In this document: positions 8,104 to 16,423 of the stretch, in pieces
Layout of the letters: every line of letters starts with the position of its first letter
How positions within the stretch are numbered: the first letter of the stretch is position 1
NCBI GenBank assembly: GCA_902550555.1
Contig: CACCZR010000002.1
Location: forward strand, 1-64,000
DNA from: an uncultured SAR116 cluster alpha proteobacterium
Lineage (GTDB): Bacteria > Pseudomonadota > Alphaproteobacteria > Puniceispirillales > Marisalimonadaceae
DNA length: 64,000 nt
Direction of reading: 5' to 3'
Notes under the pieces: generated by a model
The model's input: only the letters and a program-made list of their open reading frames with translations
Database searches by the model: none
What the model was told of the DNA's origin: nothing
Position numbers and translations under genes: made by a program

Positions 8104-9556
8104 AAACTGTAACGTTTTAATTGTTGGTTTTGGACCAACCGGCGCAGTTCTAGCAAATTTATTATCAAAATATGATCTTTCTATTCAGATTTTAGAAAAA
8201 GAAAGCCAAATTTATAATTTACCTAGAGCTGTTCATTTTGACGATGAAATTATGAGAATTTTTAAAAGTATTGGCATTTTTGATCAATTAGTAAAAAAAA
8301 CTATAATTAACAAAGGAACAAAATTTGTTGATGAAGATGATAATCTTATTTTAGACTGGCCTAGACCGAGACAAATCACTAATAATGGTTTTTATCCAAG
8401 TTACAGATTTCATCAACCTGATCTAGAAAAAATTTTAAGAAAGAATTTAGCTTCAAATGATAATGTTAAAATTTATTACAATGCTGAACTAACAGAGTTA
8501 AAAAACAAAGGTAAATTTGTAAATGCTAAATATATCAATAAAGTAACAAATACGTCTCACATTATTGATGCAGATTACGTTGTTGGGTGTGACGGTGCCA
8601 ATTCTTTTGTTAAAAAATTCATTGGACCAGAAACAATTGATTATGGGTTTGAAGAAAGATGGGCAGTTCTTGACTTAATTCTAAAAAAACATAACAAAAA
8701 CTTACCTGATAGAACAATACAGTATTGTAGTCAAAATACGCCTGCGACTTATTGTAGAAACGTTGGAAGAAGAAGAAGATGGGAAATATCATTAAATAAA
8801 AATTTTACTGAAAAAGATATTTTTGATGAAAATAAAATTTGGAAATTTTTATCTAAATGGATTACTCAAGATGCTGCTGTAATAGAAAGGAAAACTATCT
8901 ATACTTTCAAATCTTTAATAGCAAAAAAATGGCAAGAGGGAAGAGTATTCATAGCAGGAGATGCAGCTCATTTATCACCTCCATTTATGGGTCAAGGTAT
9001 GTGCTCAGGGCTTAGAGATGTTTCAAATCTTTTTTGGAAACTTGCTTACTGCTGCCACTTTGGTCATAAAGAAAAATTACTAGCATCTTATGAAAGTGAA
9101 AGGTTAAATAATGTAAAGGAGTATATAATTACTACAATTAATATGGGAAAGTTATTAAACTCTATCGGTGATACAAATGTTTCAAAAAGTGTGAAAGAGG
9201 CTCAAGATGGATCTAAAGTCATGACTTCAATAAAACCTCCATTAGGTCCGGGGTTAGGAAGTAAAAGTGATAAATTAAGAGGTCACATATTTCCTTTTGT
9301 AAAATTGAATAAATCAAATATTAAATATTTTGATGAACACTTTGATAAAGAATTAGTTTTACTTTCAACACAAGATTTTAATCATCCCAATATTAAACAT
9401 ATCAATATAAACAAGTATAAAGAGATTATTAAAATTTTTAATAATCTAAATATAAAAGCTTTAATTTTAAGACCTGACAGATTTATTTTAAGTTCATTAC
9501 AAAAAAATTCCGATATCAATAAATTTGTAAATAAATCAATGTTACAATTCAGTTAA
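8093..9556 (+). CDS. FAD-dependent aromatic hydroxylase, MhpA-like
   Basis: A 487-residue flavoprotein monooxygenase. The FAD motif VLIVGFGPTGAVLANLL is at residues 8-24, ILEKESQIYNLPRAVHFDDE follows as in 3-(3-hydroxyphenyl)propionate hydroxylase (MhpA), the DG motif VVGCDGANSFVKK is near residue 165, and the second FAD motif FIAGDAAHLSPPFMGQGM near 285. The C-terminal thioredoxin-like domain of the group is present but short. It should ortho-hydroxylate a phenolic acid to a catechol. It sits between two extradiol-type dioxygenase genes, overlapping the first by 11 bases and abutting the second, so the three are almost certainly co-translated. Exact substrate unknown. Confidence 0.85.
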   Translation: MQNKNCNVLIVGFGPTGAVLANLLSKYDLSIQILEKESQIYNLPRAVHFDDEIMRIFKSIGIFDQLVKKTIINKGTKFVDEDDNLILDWPRPRQITNNGFYPSYRFHQPDLEKILRKNLASNDNVKIYYNAELTELKNKGKFVNAKYINKVTNTSHIIDADYVVGCDGANSFVKKFIGPETIDYGFEERWAVLDLILKKHNKNLPDRTIQYCSQNTPATYCRNVGRRRRWEISLNKNFTEKDIFDENKIWKFLSKWITQDAAVIERKTIYTFKSLIAKKWQEGRVFIAGDAAHLSPPFMGQGMCSGLRDVSNLFWKLAYCCHFGHKEKLLASYESERLNNVKEYIITTINMGKLLNSIGDTNVSKSVKEAQDGSKVMTSIKPPLGPGLGSKSDKLRGHIFPFVKLNKSNIKYFDEHFDKELVLLSTQDFNHPNIKHININKYKEIIKIFNNLNIKALILRPDRFILSSLQKNSDINKFVNKSMLQFS

Positions 9557-10405
9557 ATGATCATGAAGTTAAACGCATTACAAGCCGGATTTAATTTAGA
9601 TCATATTGTTTTAGAAAGTCCGTACCCCAATAATCTAGCTAGATTTTATAAAGAAATAATTATGATGGAATTTGTTAAGAAAAATAAAAATGAATTTATT
9701 TGTGAAGGGAAAAACCGTAAAATTATTTTAAAAAAAGGAAAAAAAAACACCTTTTCATATGCAGGTTTTTCTTGTAGAAGTAAAAAAAACCTAGATCAAT
9801 TTAAAAATTTTATTCTCTCCAATAACGTAAAACTATCAGAATTTGAAAATAATCATTTTAAGAGAGGTTCATTTTCAATAATTGACCCAGATGAAAATAT
9901 AATATCTTTTGGAATTAGAAAAAAAAATAAGAATCTTTATAAATATAATCTATGCATGCCCTTACAACATTTAACTTTATCAAGTAAAAATGTAGAAAAA
10001 TTTCAAAGTTTTTATTGTGATTTGTTAGGTTTTAAAATTACAGATAAAGTTGTTCATAAGAATGGATCCTTAGCTACATGTTTTTTAACTTCAAACCATG
10101 AACATCACACAATTGCTTGTTTCAAATCAGACAAAGTAGGAATTGATCATCATTCCTATGAAGTTGGTAAATGGGAAAATATCAAAATATTGTGTGATCA
10201 TTTTTCAAAAAAAAATGTGAAAATAATTTGGGGCCCTGGAAGACATGGACCTGGAAACAATCTGTTCATATTTATTGAAGATTTAGACAAGAACTGGTTA
10301 GAGTTTTCTGCAGAGTTAGAGATAATTCATGACAGAAAATTTAAAGAATGGCCCCATTCTGAAAAAACTCTTAACCTATGGGGTAGAGGAATTTTAAGGT
10401 CATAA
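9557..10405 (+). CDS. VOC-fold dioxygenase-like protein, second extradiol-type enzyme
   Basis: A 282-residue protein with two VOC modules: LDHIVLESPYPNNLARFYKE near residue 14 and LQHLTLSSKNVEKFQSFY near 135. Metal-ligand candidates are His in LQHLTL, His in IDHHSYEV near 195, and Glu in NWLEFSAELE near 255, so the 2-His-1-Glu set looks complete. It starts directly after the hydroxylase stop (ATGATCATG gives two possible starts 6 bases apart). It is shorter and divergent from the first dioxygenase. It may act on a different catechol or on the product of the first cleavage; the sequence does not decide. Confidence 0.75.
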   Translation: MIMKLNALQAGFNLDHIVLESPYPNNLARFYKEIIMMEFVKKNKNEFICEGKNRKIILKKGKKNTFSYAGFSCRSKKNLDQFKNFILSNNVKLSEFENNHFKRGSFSIIDPDENIISFGIRKKNKNLYKYNLCMPLQHLTLSSKNVEKFQSFYCDLLGFKITDKVVHKNGSLATCFLTSNHEHHTIACFKSDKVGIDHHSYEVGKWENIKILCDHFSKKNVKIIWGPGRHGPGNNLFIFIEDLDKNWLEFSAELEIIHDRKFKEWPHSEKTLNLWGRGILRS

Positions 10406-10448
10406 TCAATTATAATATATTTATGAATAACAAGATTTTATTTTTGCA

Positions 10449-11459
10449 TTAAATTTCTTTATTACAAAAATTACCAAATAACATTTCTTTGAATTTTGGT
10501 CCTCTCTCAAAAAAATTTCCTCTATTAACTACCCATTTTACATGGTCTTTATAATTTGGATCTGAATTAATTTTTATTCCCCATAAGCCCTCAGCCTCAT
10601 TAGGAATTGCAGAATATCTTACATCAATTATTAAATCTTTGTCTTTATCATACGCAAGATAATCTTGTGAAAACCAACTAAACCTTAAAATATCATTAAA
10701 TTGCTTACTATCTTTATCTAAATTTTTATAATGAATATTTGTATCCAATTTATCAATAGTTTCTCCAAAACAAAACTTTGTCTTTCCAATCAGATTTACA
10801 GAATCTATATAATATTTACCCTCGTATAGATATACTATTTTCCACAAAAAAAGGTTTCCCAAACTGGGTTTAACAGTAATTTTTTTAAAGTCGTGATTTC
10901 TATATTTAGCAAGATTTTTAGCTTCTTTTAAAGCTACTGAACTTTGAAAAAACCCAAACCCTAAATATAAAAATATCCAAACTAAACTAAGTATGTTTAA
11001 AAATTTTTTTTTGAAAATTACAGCCAATACCATTAGAATTAAGATTGGTATAGTCAAAAGAGGATCTATAATTGAAATACTATTCCAAGCAAATCGATAG
11101 TTTGAAAATGGCCAAAATAACTGAGTTCCGTAACTCGTGCATGCGTCTAGTAAAGCATGAGTAGAATACCCAACAAAAGCAAAAATATAATTTTCCAAAA
11201 AAGTAATATATTTTCTTGCAAAAAAATAAGTTAATAAAGTAACAAAAAGTGCTCCAATGGGAATAAATATAAGAGAATGTGTAAATTGCCTGTGATATTC
11301 TAGACTCAGCAATGGGTCATAAGACGATTTAATAAAAACATCAAGATCTGGAGCTAACCCACTTAAAATTCCAATGGTTGTCCCAACAGTTAGTTTTGTT
11401 TTAGATGAAAAAAACTGTGAGAAAACTCCACCAAAGGTTCCTTGAGATATTGGATCCAT
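10449..11459 (-). CDS. membrane-bound metal-dependent hydrolase, YbcI/YdjM (DUF457) family
   Basis: A 336-residue protein with about four hydrophobic segments in its first 170 residues and the family histidines and acids: MDPISQGTFGG at the N-terminus, GLAPDLDVF near residue 34, YHRQFTHSL near 56, and STHALLDACTSYGTQLFWP near 100. These conserved His/Asp residues suggest a metal site on the membrane. The C-terminal third is hydrophilic. The substrate of the family is not established. It converges with the dioxygenase operon and is divergent from the flavin monooxygenase. Confidence 0.8.
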   Translation of the reverse strand: MDPISQGTFGGVFSQFFSSKTKLTVGTTIGILSGLAPDLDVFIKSSYDPLLSLEYHRQFTHSLIFIPIGALFVTLLTYFFARKYITFLENYIFAFVGYSTHALLDACTSYGTQLFWPFSNYRFAWNSISIIDPLLTIPILILMVLAVIFKKKFLNILSLVWIFLYLGFGFFQSSVALKEAKNLAKYRNHDFKKITVKPSLGNLFLWKIVYLYEGKYYIDSVNLIGKTKFCFGETIDKLDTNIHYKNLDKDSKQFNDILRFSWFSQDYLAYDKDKDLIIDVRYSAIPNEAEGLWGIKINSDPNYKDHVKWVVNRGNFFERGPKFKEMLFGNFCNKEI

Positions 11460-11507
11460 ACAATTATATTTTTGTTATTAAATTATTGACGATATCTATT
11501 CTTATAC

Positions 11508-11530
11508 ACTACCTTATATAAAGGTATAGT
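11508..11530. promoter_or_regulatory. interrupted palindrome upstream of the flavin monooxygenase
   Basis: ACTACCTT and AAGGTATAGT face each other around a 5-base AT centre, ending 7 bases before the ATG at 11537. A TTGACG at 11486-11491 could be a -35 element. The position would suit a repressor operator or an mRNA hairpin over the ribosome site. The match is imperfect and the region AT-rich, so this is tentative. Confidence 0.3.
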
Positions 11531-11536
11531 AGTAAA

Positions 11537-13138
11537 ATGTCTAAAATTTCTTACGATGCAATTATAATTGGAGCTGGCTTTTCAGGTTTATATCAACTTT
11601 ATAAATTAAGAGATAAATTGAAACTAAACTGTAGAGTATTAGAGAAAGGTTCTGGAATAGGTGGAACATGGTACTGGAATAGATACCCTGGTGCTAGATG
11701 TGATACAGAAAGCCATGCTTATACCTATTTTTTTTCTGAAGAAATTTTTAAGGAATGGGAATGGAGCGAACGCTACCCAGGACATGCAGAAATTCGAAAA
11801 TATTTAAATTATGTCTCTAATAAATACTCTTTAAATAAAGATATACAGCTTAACACTGAAGTTATTTCAGCCACATTTGTTGAAGAAGACAATTCATGGA
11901 TTTTAAAAACAAAGAATGATGAAATATTTAAATGTAAATTTTTAATAACGGCAGTTGGATGTATTTCAACAACAAATATACCAAATATAAAAGGTTTAAA
12001 AAAGTTTAATGGAGATTATTACCATACTGGCAATTGGCCTAAAAACGATGTAGATTTCTCTGGCAAACGAGTTGGACAAATCGGAACTGGGTCAACTGGT
12101 ATTCAAGCTGCACCTGTAATTGCTGAAAAGGCAAAACACCTGACAGTTTTTCAAAGAACTCCTAACTTTAGTGTGCCAGCAAGAAATAAACCGCTTTCAA
12201 AAGAATTCAAAGAGTATGTTAAAAATAATTATGATGAACTAAAATCAATTGTAAAAGAGACACCTAATGGACATGCTTTTCGGATTAGTGAAAAACTTAC
12301 TTTTGATGTTGACAAAAAAGAAAGAGAAAAAAAATACGAAGAATATTGGGAAAAAGGTGGACTTCAATTTAGAGGCGTTTTTAAAGATATAATTACAGAC
12401 AAAAAAGCAAATGATTCTGCATCATTTTTTTTAAAGAAGAAAATTAGCCAAGTTGTTAAAAATAAAGAGTTTGCAAAAATATTAACAAGCTTTGATCACC
12501 CATATGGATGCAAAAGACCTCCAATAGATACTAACTATTTTGAAACCTATAATAAAAATAATGTTCATCTAGTTGACATTAAAAATGATCCTATAATTGA
12601 AATAGATGAAAAAGGTATTAAAACAAAAAATAATTATTTTAAATTAGATACAATTGTTTTTGCAACTGGTTATGATGCAATGACAGGTACACTTATAAAT
12701 TTAAATATAACTGGCGAAAATAATTTAAATTTAAAAGATTATTGGAATGAAGGTCCAAAAACTTACCTTGGATTACAGATCCCAGGCTTCCCAAATATGT
12801 TTACGATTACTGGACCAGGAAGTCCTTCGGTATTAACAAATATGCCAACTGCAATTGAACAACATGTTGAATGGGTAACAGATTGTATATCTTACATGAT
12901 TGACAATAAATTCAATAAAGTCTCTACTTCTGAAAAAAATTCACTTGAATGGGGAAAGCAAGTAAAAGAAGCTGCAGATAAAACATTACTTCCTACTGTT
13001 AAACATTCATGGTATTTGGGAGCTAATATTCCAAATAAGCCTCGAGTGTTTATGCCTTATGCTGGTGGATTACCTACTTATACAAAAATTTGTGAAACTG
13101 TAAAAAACAATAATTACGAGGGCTTTGCTTTTAGTTGA
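11537..13138 (+). CDS. flavin-containing Baeyer-Villiger-type monooxygenase
   Basis: A 533-residue class B flavin monooxygenase. The first Rossmann motif GAGFSGLYQLYKLR is at residues 12-25, GGTWYWNRYPGARCD at about 43-57, and the Baeyer-Villiger fingerprint FNGDYYHTGNWP near 155 fits FxGxxxHxxxW(P). The NADPH motif VGQIGTGSTGIQ follows near 178. It resembles cyclohexanone/phenylacetone monooxygenases and should insert oxygen next to a ketone. It is a single gene, convergent with the cyclic-nucleotide-binding protein one base downstream. The physiological ketone is unknown. Confidence 0.9.
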   Translation: MSKISYDAIIIGAGFSGLYQLYKLRDKLKLNCRVLEKGSGIGGTWYWNRYPGARCDTESHAYTYFFSEEIFKEWEWSERYPGHAEIRKYLNYVSNKYSLNKDIQLNTEVISATFVEEDNSWILKTKNDEIFKCKFLITAVGCISTTNIPNIKGLKKFNGDYYHTGNWPKNDVDFSGKRVGQIGTGSTGIQAAPVIAEKAKHLTVFQRTPNFSVPARNKPLSKEFKEYVKNNYDELKSIVKETPNGHAFRISEKLTFDVDKKEREKKYEEYWEKGGLQFRGVFKDIITDKKANDSASFFLKKKISQVVKNKEFAKILTSFDHPYGCKRPPIDTNYFETYNKNNVHLVDIKNDPIIEIDEKGIKTKNNYFKLDTIVFATGYDAMTGTLINLNITGENNLNLKDYWNEGPKTYLGLQIPGFPNMFTITGPGSPSVLTNMPTAIEQHVEWVTDCISYMIDNKFNKVSTSEKNSLEWGKQVKEAADKTLLPTVKHSWYLGANIPNKPRVFMPYAGGLPTYTKICETVKNNNYEGFAFS

Positions 13139-13139
13139 T

Positions 13140-13613
13140 CTAATCATTTGCTATATTATTAATTTCAGAAATTTTTTTTCTAAGATTTGATATTCTATTA
13201 GATAACTCACCATCAACCTTTGAGTCCCCTTTAAGAGATGATAATAATTCAGATACTTCATTTGCAAGTTGATTGATTTTTTTATTAGCATCCATTAACC
13301 GAACTTGTGTCTTCCTAATCAATGCATTTAAAACTACATCATTATTCTTTAACTTTATAAAATAATCTTTAGGTATAATATTAGCTACAACTTTTTGAGA
13401 ACATGCTCTAGCCGTTACAGTTCTCTTCGTACCTAAAAGCAAAGAACTTTCTCCAAATACTTCGCCTATTCCTAATCTATTTAACTGAAACTGATCTTTA
13501 GTTTCAATAATAACATACCCTTCCAATATTAAGTAAGCTTCCTCAGGCTCACTTCCAATTTCATAAATTAGTTCACCAGGGTTCCAAATAATTGAATTGT
13601 TATTTCGTTGCAT
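13140..13613 (-). CDS. cyclic nucleotide-binding domain protein with C-terminal coiled coil
   Basis: A 157-residue protein from the ATG at 13613. Residues 1-100 form a Crp-type cNMP-binding barrel (PGELIYEIGSEPEEAYLILEG, then GIGEVFGESSLLLGTKRTVTA, the phosphate-binding cassette). The remainder is a heptad-rich segment of about 55 residues rather than a DNA-binding domain, so it is not a Crp transcription factor. The frame is open to a TTG at 13661, but that would overlap the small upstream gene; starting at 13613 puts it 11 bases after that gene's stop. A class III nucleotide cyclase at 22.1 kb could supply the ligand; that link is inference. Confidence 0.8.
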   Translation of the reverse strand: MQRNNNSIIWNPGELIYEIGSEPEEAYLILEGYVIIETKDQFQLNRLGIGEVFGESSLLLGTKRTVTARACSQKVVANIIPKDYFIKLKNNDVVLNALIRKTQVRLMDANKKINQLANEVSELLSSLKGDSKVDGELSNRISNLRKKISEINNIAND

Positions 13614-13624
13614 AAATTTTTTAA

Positions 13625-13795
13625 CTATCCTAATGGAGGCATCCAAAAAACATATCCCCAAAAAATAATATAACAGAAAAAAAGAAAATACGCGAAAAGG
13701 CCCATTGGCTTGTTATTTTTTGTTCTCTCGTTTTCTTCTAAAGTTTCCTTTATATAGGATTGATAATGTCGAATAATCAAATTTGATCTAGGCAT
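13625..13795 (-). CDS. small membrane protein (56 residues)
   Basis: An ATG at 13793-13795 opens a 56-codon frame ending in TAG at 13625-13627. The protein is basic and hydrophilic for about 30 residues (MPRSNLIIRHYQSYIKETLE at the start) and then carries one transmembrane segment rich in Phe and Tyr (LFAYFLFFCYIIFWGYVFW), ending MPPLG. It is followed after 11 bases by the cNMP-binding protein, with which it is probably co-translated. The ATG lies only 14 bases after the pcaG stop, so all could share the leftward pcaHG transcript. No family recognised. Confidence 0.6.
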   Translation of the reverse strand: MPRSNLIIRHYQSYIKETLEENERTKNNKPMGLFAYFLFFCYIIFWGYVFWMPPLG

Positions 13796-13809
13796 AATGT
13801 AATTATAAC

Positions 13810-14382
13810 TTAAAATTCAAAAAAAATCGTCTCTTTTTTACCTTGAAGATGAATATCAAAAACAAAATGTTTTTTATCCTCTGTATAAGGAATTAAAGTT
13901 TTTAATCTATCTTGAATATTTAAATTTTTAAACATTACGTCACTTTTAAGCTCATTTTCATCAAAATACATTCTAGTAATTAATGGCCTATTCATACCCC
14001 TAGCTACAATCCAGAATAAAATGTATGATGGAGAAATCTTGCCATCTTCTTTAATTTGATTACCTGGTCTAATTGTTTTGATTTGATATTCTCCAGTTTT
14101 GAAATCAGTAACTCTTCTAGAAAACCCTTGATAATTAAAATATTTACCATTTTTATCACATTGCCATGTTTCTATCATCGCATCAGTTATTGGATTATTG
14201 TTTCCATCATATATTTTACCTTTTATATTTATTTCTTCATTTAAAGAGATATTTTTAAAAGGTGTTGACCCTAATACATCTTTAAAAATGTTTATTCCTG
14301 CAATACTTGGGGTGCAACCTATATGTAAAAAAGGGCCAGCTGTTTGAGACGGTGTATCTGTAAATTTCTGAATCTTGACCAT
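13810..14382 (-). CDS. pcaG: protocatechuate 3,4-dioxygenase, alpha subunit
   Basis: A 190-residue intradiol-dioxygenase fold protein. The N-terminal TDTPSQTAGPFLHIGCTP is characteristic of PcaG, and the beta-sandwich continues with INIKGKIYDGNNNPITDAMI and ETWQCDKNGKYFN. It lacks the iron-ligand set, as expected for the alpha subunit. It begins 4 bases after pcaH. With PcaH it cleaves protocatechuate between the hydroxyls to 3-carboxy-cis,cis-muconate. No pcaB, pcaC or pcaD lies in the window, so later steps must be encoded elsewhere or be different. Confidence 0.95.
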   Translation of the reverse strand: MVKIQKFTDTPSQTAGPFLHIGCTPSIAGINIFKDVLGSTPFKNISLNEEINIKGKIYDGNNNPITDAMIETWQCDKNGKYFNYQGFSRRVTDFKTGEYQIKTIRPGNQIKEDGKISPSYILFWIVARGMNRPLITRMYFDENELKSDVMFKNLNIQDRLKTLIPYTEDKKHFVFDIHLQGKKETIFFEF

Positions 14383-14386
14383 TAAA

Positions 14387-15088
14387 TTATGAACCTTCTA
14401 TTTTGTTCTCAAAATATGTTTGCTGTTTGCCTCTTAATATTATGTCAAATCTATAACCAAGAATTCTTTCCTCATCTGTTTTCGAAAGATCTAATTTCCC
14501 AACTAGTAATTTTCTAGCATTTATATCAGGTATAGAATTTACCATTGGACAAGATTCTATTAATGGATCGCCCTCAAAATACATCTGAGTAATTAATCTT
14601 TGAAGGAACATTGAACCAAACAAAGAGAAATGAATATGTTTTGGTCTCCACTCAACACCTCTGTTTGGATATGGATAGGCTCCAGGTTCAATAGTTTTAA
14701 ATATATAATAACCATCGGACGAGGTTATAAATCTTCCACAGCCTCCAAAGTTTTCATCTAACTTAATATTGCTAGGATCATTTTGATGCCTATATTTCCC
14801 TCCTGCATTAGCTTGCCAAACTTCAATTAAAACATCTTTCAAGGGACTTCCATTTTCATCTTTGACAAAACCATGAACAAAGATTTCTTGTCCTAGTGCT
14901 TTTTCACCATTTTTAGAAAAATTTAAAATTAAATTATTATCATTCTCATTTAAAATGTTCTTGTTAAACAATGGTCCAGTTATCTCGGAATTTGAAAAAT
15001 TTATTAGTAAAGGTTCATTGTCAGGCGATCTAATTATACTTGATTTATAGTCAGGAAATTTTCTAAGAGGTTGGTGTTTTTTAATCAT
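14387..15088 (-). CDS. pcaH: protocatechuate 3,4-dioxygenase, beta subunit
   Basis: A 233-residue catalytic subunit. The non-haem Fe(III) ligands are visible as Tyr99 (GGKYRHQND), Tyr138 (EPGAYPYPN), His151 and His153 (RPKHIHFSLFG), the two-Tyr two-His set of intradiol dioxygenases. The N-terminal extension starting MIKKHQPLRKFPDY is typical for PcaH. It leads pcaHG, read leftward. Its substrate can come from PobA at 2.8 kb or from the dehydroshikimate dehydratase at 32.3 kb. Confidence 0.96.
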   Translation of the reverse strand: MIKKHQPLRKFPDYKSSIIRSPDNEPLLINFSNSEITGPLFNKNILNENDNNLILNFSKNGEKALGQEIFVHGFVKDENGSPLKDVLIEVWQANAGGKYRHQNDPSNIKLDENFGGCGRFITSSDGYYIFKTIEPGAYPYPNRGVEWRPKHIHFSLFGSMFLQRLITQMYFEGDPLIESCPMVNSIPDINARKLLVGKLDLSKTDEERILGYRFDIILRGKQQTYFENKIEGS

Positions 15089-15095
15089 ACTTATA

Positions 15096-15515
15096 TTAAA
15101 ATATTATTATGTAGCATAAAATTATAATACAAATCACTATTTGTAAAATATTGATTAACACTGAAAACCGATGAAGTCTTTCAAATTTAACTTTAGACAA
15201 ATTATCACTTTTATTTATTTCGTCTTTAACTTTATTAATTAATGGTGTGAGATATTGTCTCGAAAAAAGAAAGCCAACAAAAATGAAAGTAAAACTTGAA
15301 ATAATAATTAAATCATTTTCTATATACGAAACTATTATCCCAACTAAACTAATAATTATGCCAAACAAATAATATTTAGGGAAAAAAGACCTTAAAAATA
15401 AGCTAGATTGTTTTTCATTTAAATTTTTAAATATACTTGGAGCAACAACTATAGGGAAAAAAATCATAAAACCCAAAATCATTCCAAGAATTAATATAAT
15501 CAAATTTGTCTCCAA
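15096..15515 (-). CDS. small four-helix membrane protein, DUF4149-like
   Basis: A 139-residue protein with four hydrophobic segments (about residues 5-25, 48-66, 70-88 and 118-139) and the motif FFPIVVAPSIFKNL in the first helix, which recalls the DUF4149/TMEM205-like family. A basic loop with KVKFERLHRFSVLIN precedes the last helix. It ends 7 bases before pcaH, so it is probably on the same leftward transcript, but no role in protocatechuate use is known. Confidence 0.65.
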   Translation of the reverse strand: METNLIILILGMILGFMIFFPIVVAPSIFKNLNEKQSSLFLRSFFPKYYLFGIIISLVGIIVSYIENDLIIISSFTFIFVGFLFSRQYLTPLINKVKDEINKSDNLSKVKFERLHRFSVLINILQIVICIIILCYIIIF

Positions 15516-15562
15516 AAAAATACTTTAAATATTGAACATATTATTATTTAATATCTAATATT

Positions 15563-16099
15563 ATGACTAAAAATTATGATGTCCAAGTTTTAATCAATGA
15601 ATTAAAAATTAAAAATAGAATAAAAGACTTAAGTAGTGAAATAAATCAATTTTACAAAAATACAAACAAACTTTTAGTTGTTGGTCTATTAAGAGGATCT
15701 TTTGTCTTTATAGCTGATTTAGCAAGAGAAATTAAAGTACCAGTAGAAATTGACTTTATGACAGTTTCTAGCTATGGAAACTCTATGGTAAGCTCTCATA
15801 ATGTTCGTATATTGAGTGATTTAAATACAGACATAAAAAATACTGATGTCCTTCTTGTAGAAGATATTATAGATACTGGCCATACTCTTAACCAAGTAAT
15901 TAAAATGCTTAATGAAAGAGAACCAAAATCTTTAGAAGTTTGTTGCCTTTTAAATAAATCATCAAGACGAGAAACAGATATAAATGTTAATTGGGTAGGT
16001 TTTGACATACCTGATGAGTTTGTTGTTGGCTATGGGATTGATTACGCACAAAATAATAGAAACTTACCTTACATTGGAAAAGTAGTTCAACCAAATTAG
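15563..16099 (+). CDS. hpt: hypoxanthine phosphoribosyltransferase
   Basis: A 178-residue type I phosphoribosyltransferase. The PRPP loop is LLVEDIIDTGHTL around residues 97-109, the PPi loop GLLRGSFVF near 42, and the C-terminal GYGIDYAQNNRNLPYIG matches the purine-binding end of bacterial Hpt. It salvages hypoxanthine and guanine to IMP and GMP. It is a lone plus-strand gene and its end overlaps the convergent cutA by 4 bases. Confidence 0.93.
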   Translation: MTKNYDVQVLINELKIKNRIKDLSSEINQFYKNTNKLLVVGLLRGSFVFIADLAREIKVPVEIDFMTVSSYGNSMVSSHNVRILSDLNTDIKNTDVLLVEDIIDTGHTLNQVIKMLNEREPKSLEVCCLLNKSSRRETDINVNWVGFDIPDEFVVGYGIDYAQNNRNLPYIGKVVQPN

Positions 16100-16422
16100 A
16101 TCAAGCTATCGTCAATCCATTTCAAGTATTCTTTATTTCCATCATCAATGGGTATTTTTAAAATACAAGGAACTTCATAAGAATGTTTTTCTTTAATTAG
16201 TTTCTTAAGTGAAGGATATTTACTTGAATTAGTTTTTAAAATTAAAAGAGTTTCATCATCATTTTGAAGTTTTTTGTTCCATTTATAAACAGATTTCATT
16301 TTCGGAAAAATATTACCACAAGCTGCAAGTTTTTTTTCTATTGCAAAATTTGCTAGAGTAAGAGCTTCTTCTTCATTCTTAGTTGTAATGTAGACAAGGA
16401 AAAAGTTTGTGGTTGTAAACAT
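16096..16422 (-). CDS. cutA: divalent-cation tolerance protein CutA
   Basis: A 108-residue protein with the CutA pattern: VYITTKNEEEALTLANFAI, KLAACGNIFPKMKSVYKWN near residue 32, and LILKTNSSKYPSLKKLIKE followed by HSYEVPCIL. CutA forms stable cytoplasmic trimers; its link to copper tolerance is old and disputed. It follows the alcohol dehydrogenase gene by one base and may be co-transcribed with it. Confidence 0.93.
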   Translation of the reverse strand: MFTTTNFFLVYITTKNEEEALTLANFAIEKKLAACGNIFPKMKSVYKWNKKLQNDDETLLILKTNSSKYPSLKKLIKEKHSYEVPCILKIPIDDGNKEYLKWIDDSLI

Positions 16423-16423
16423 C

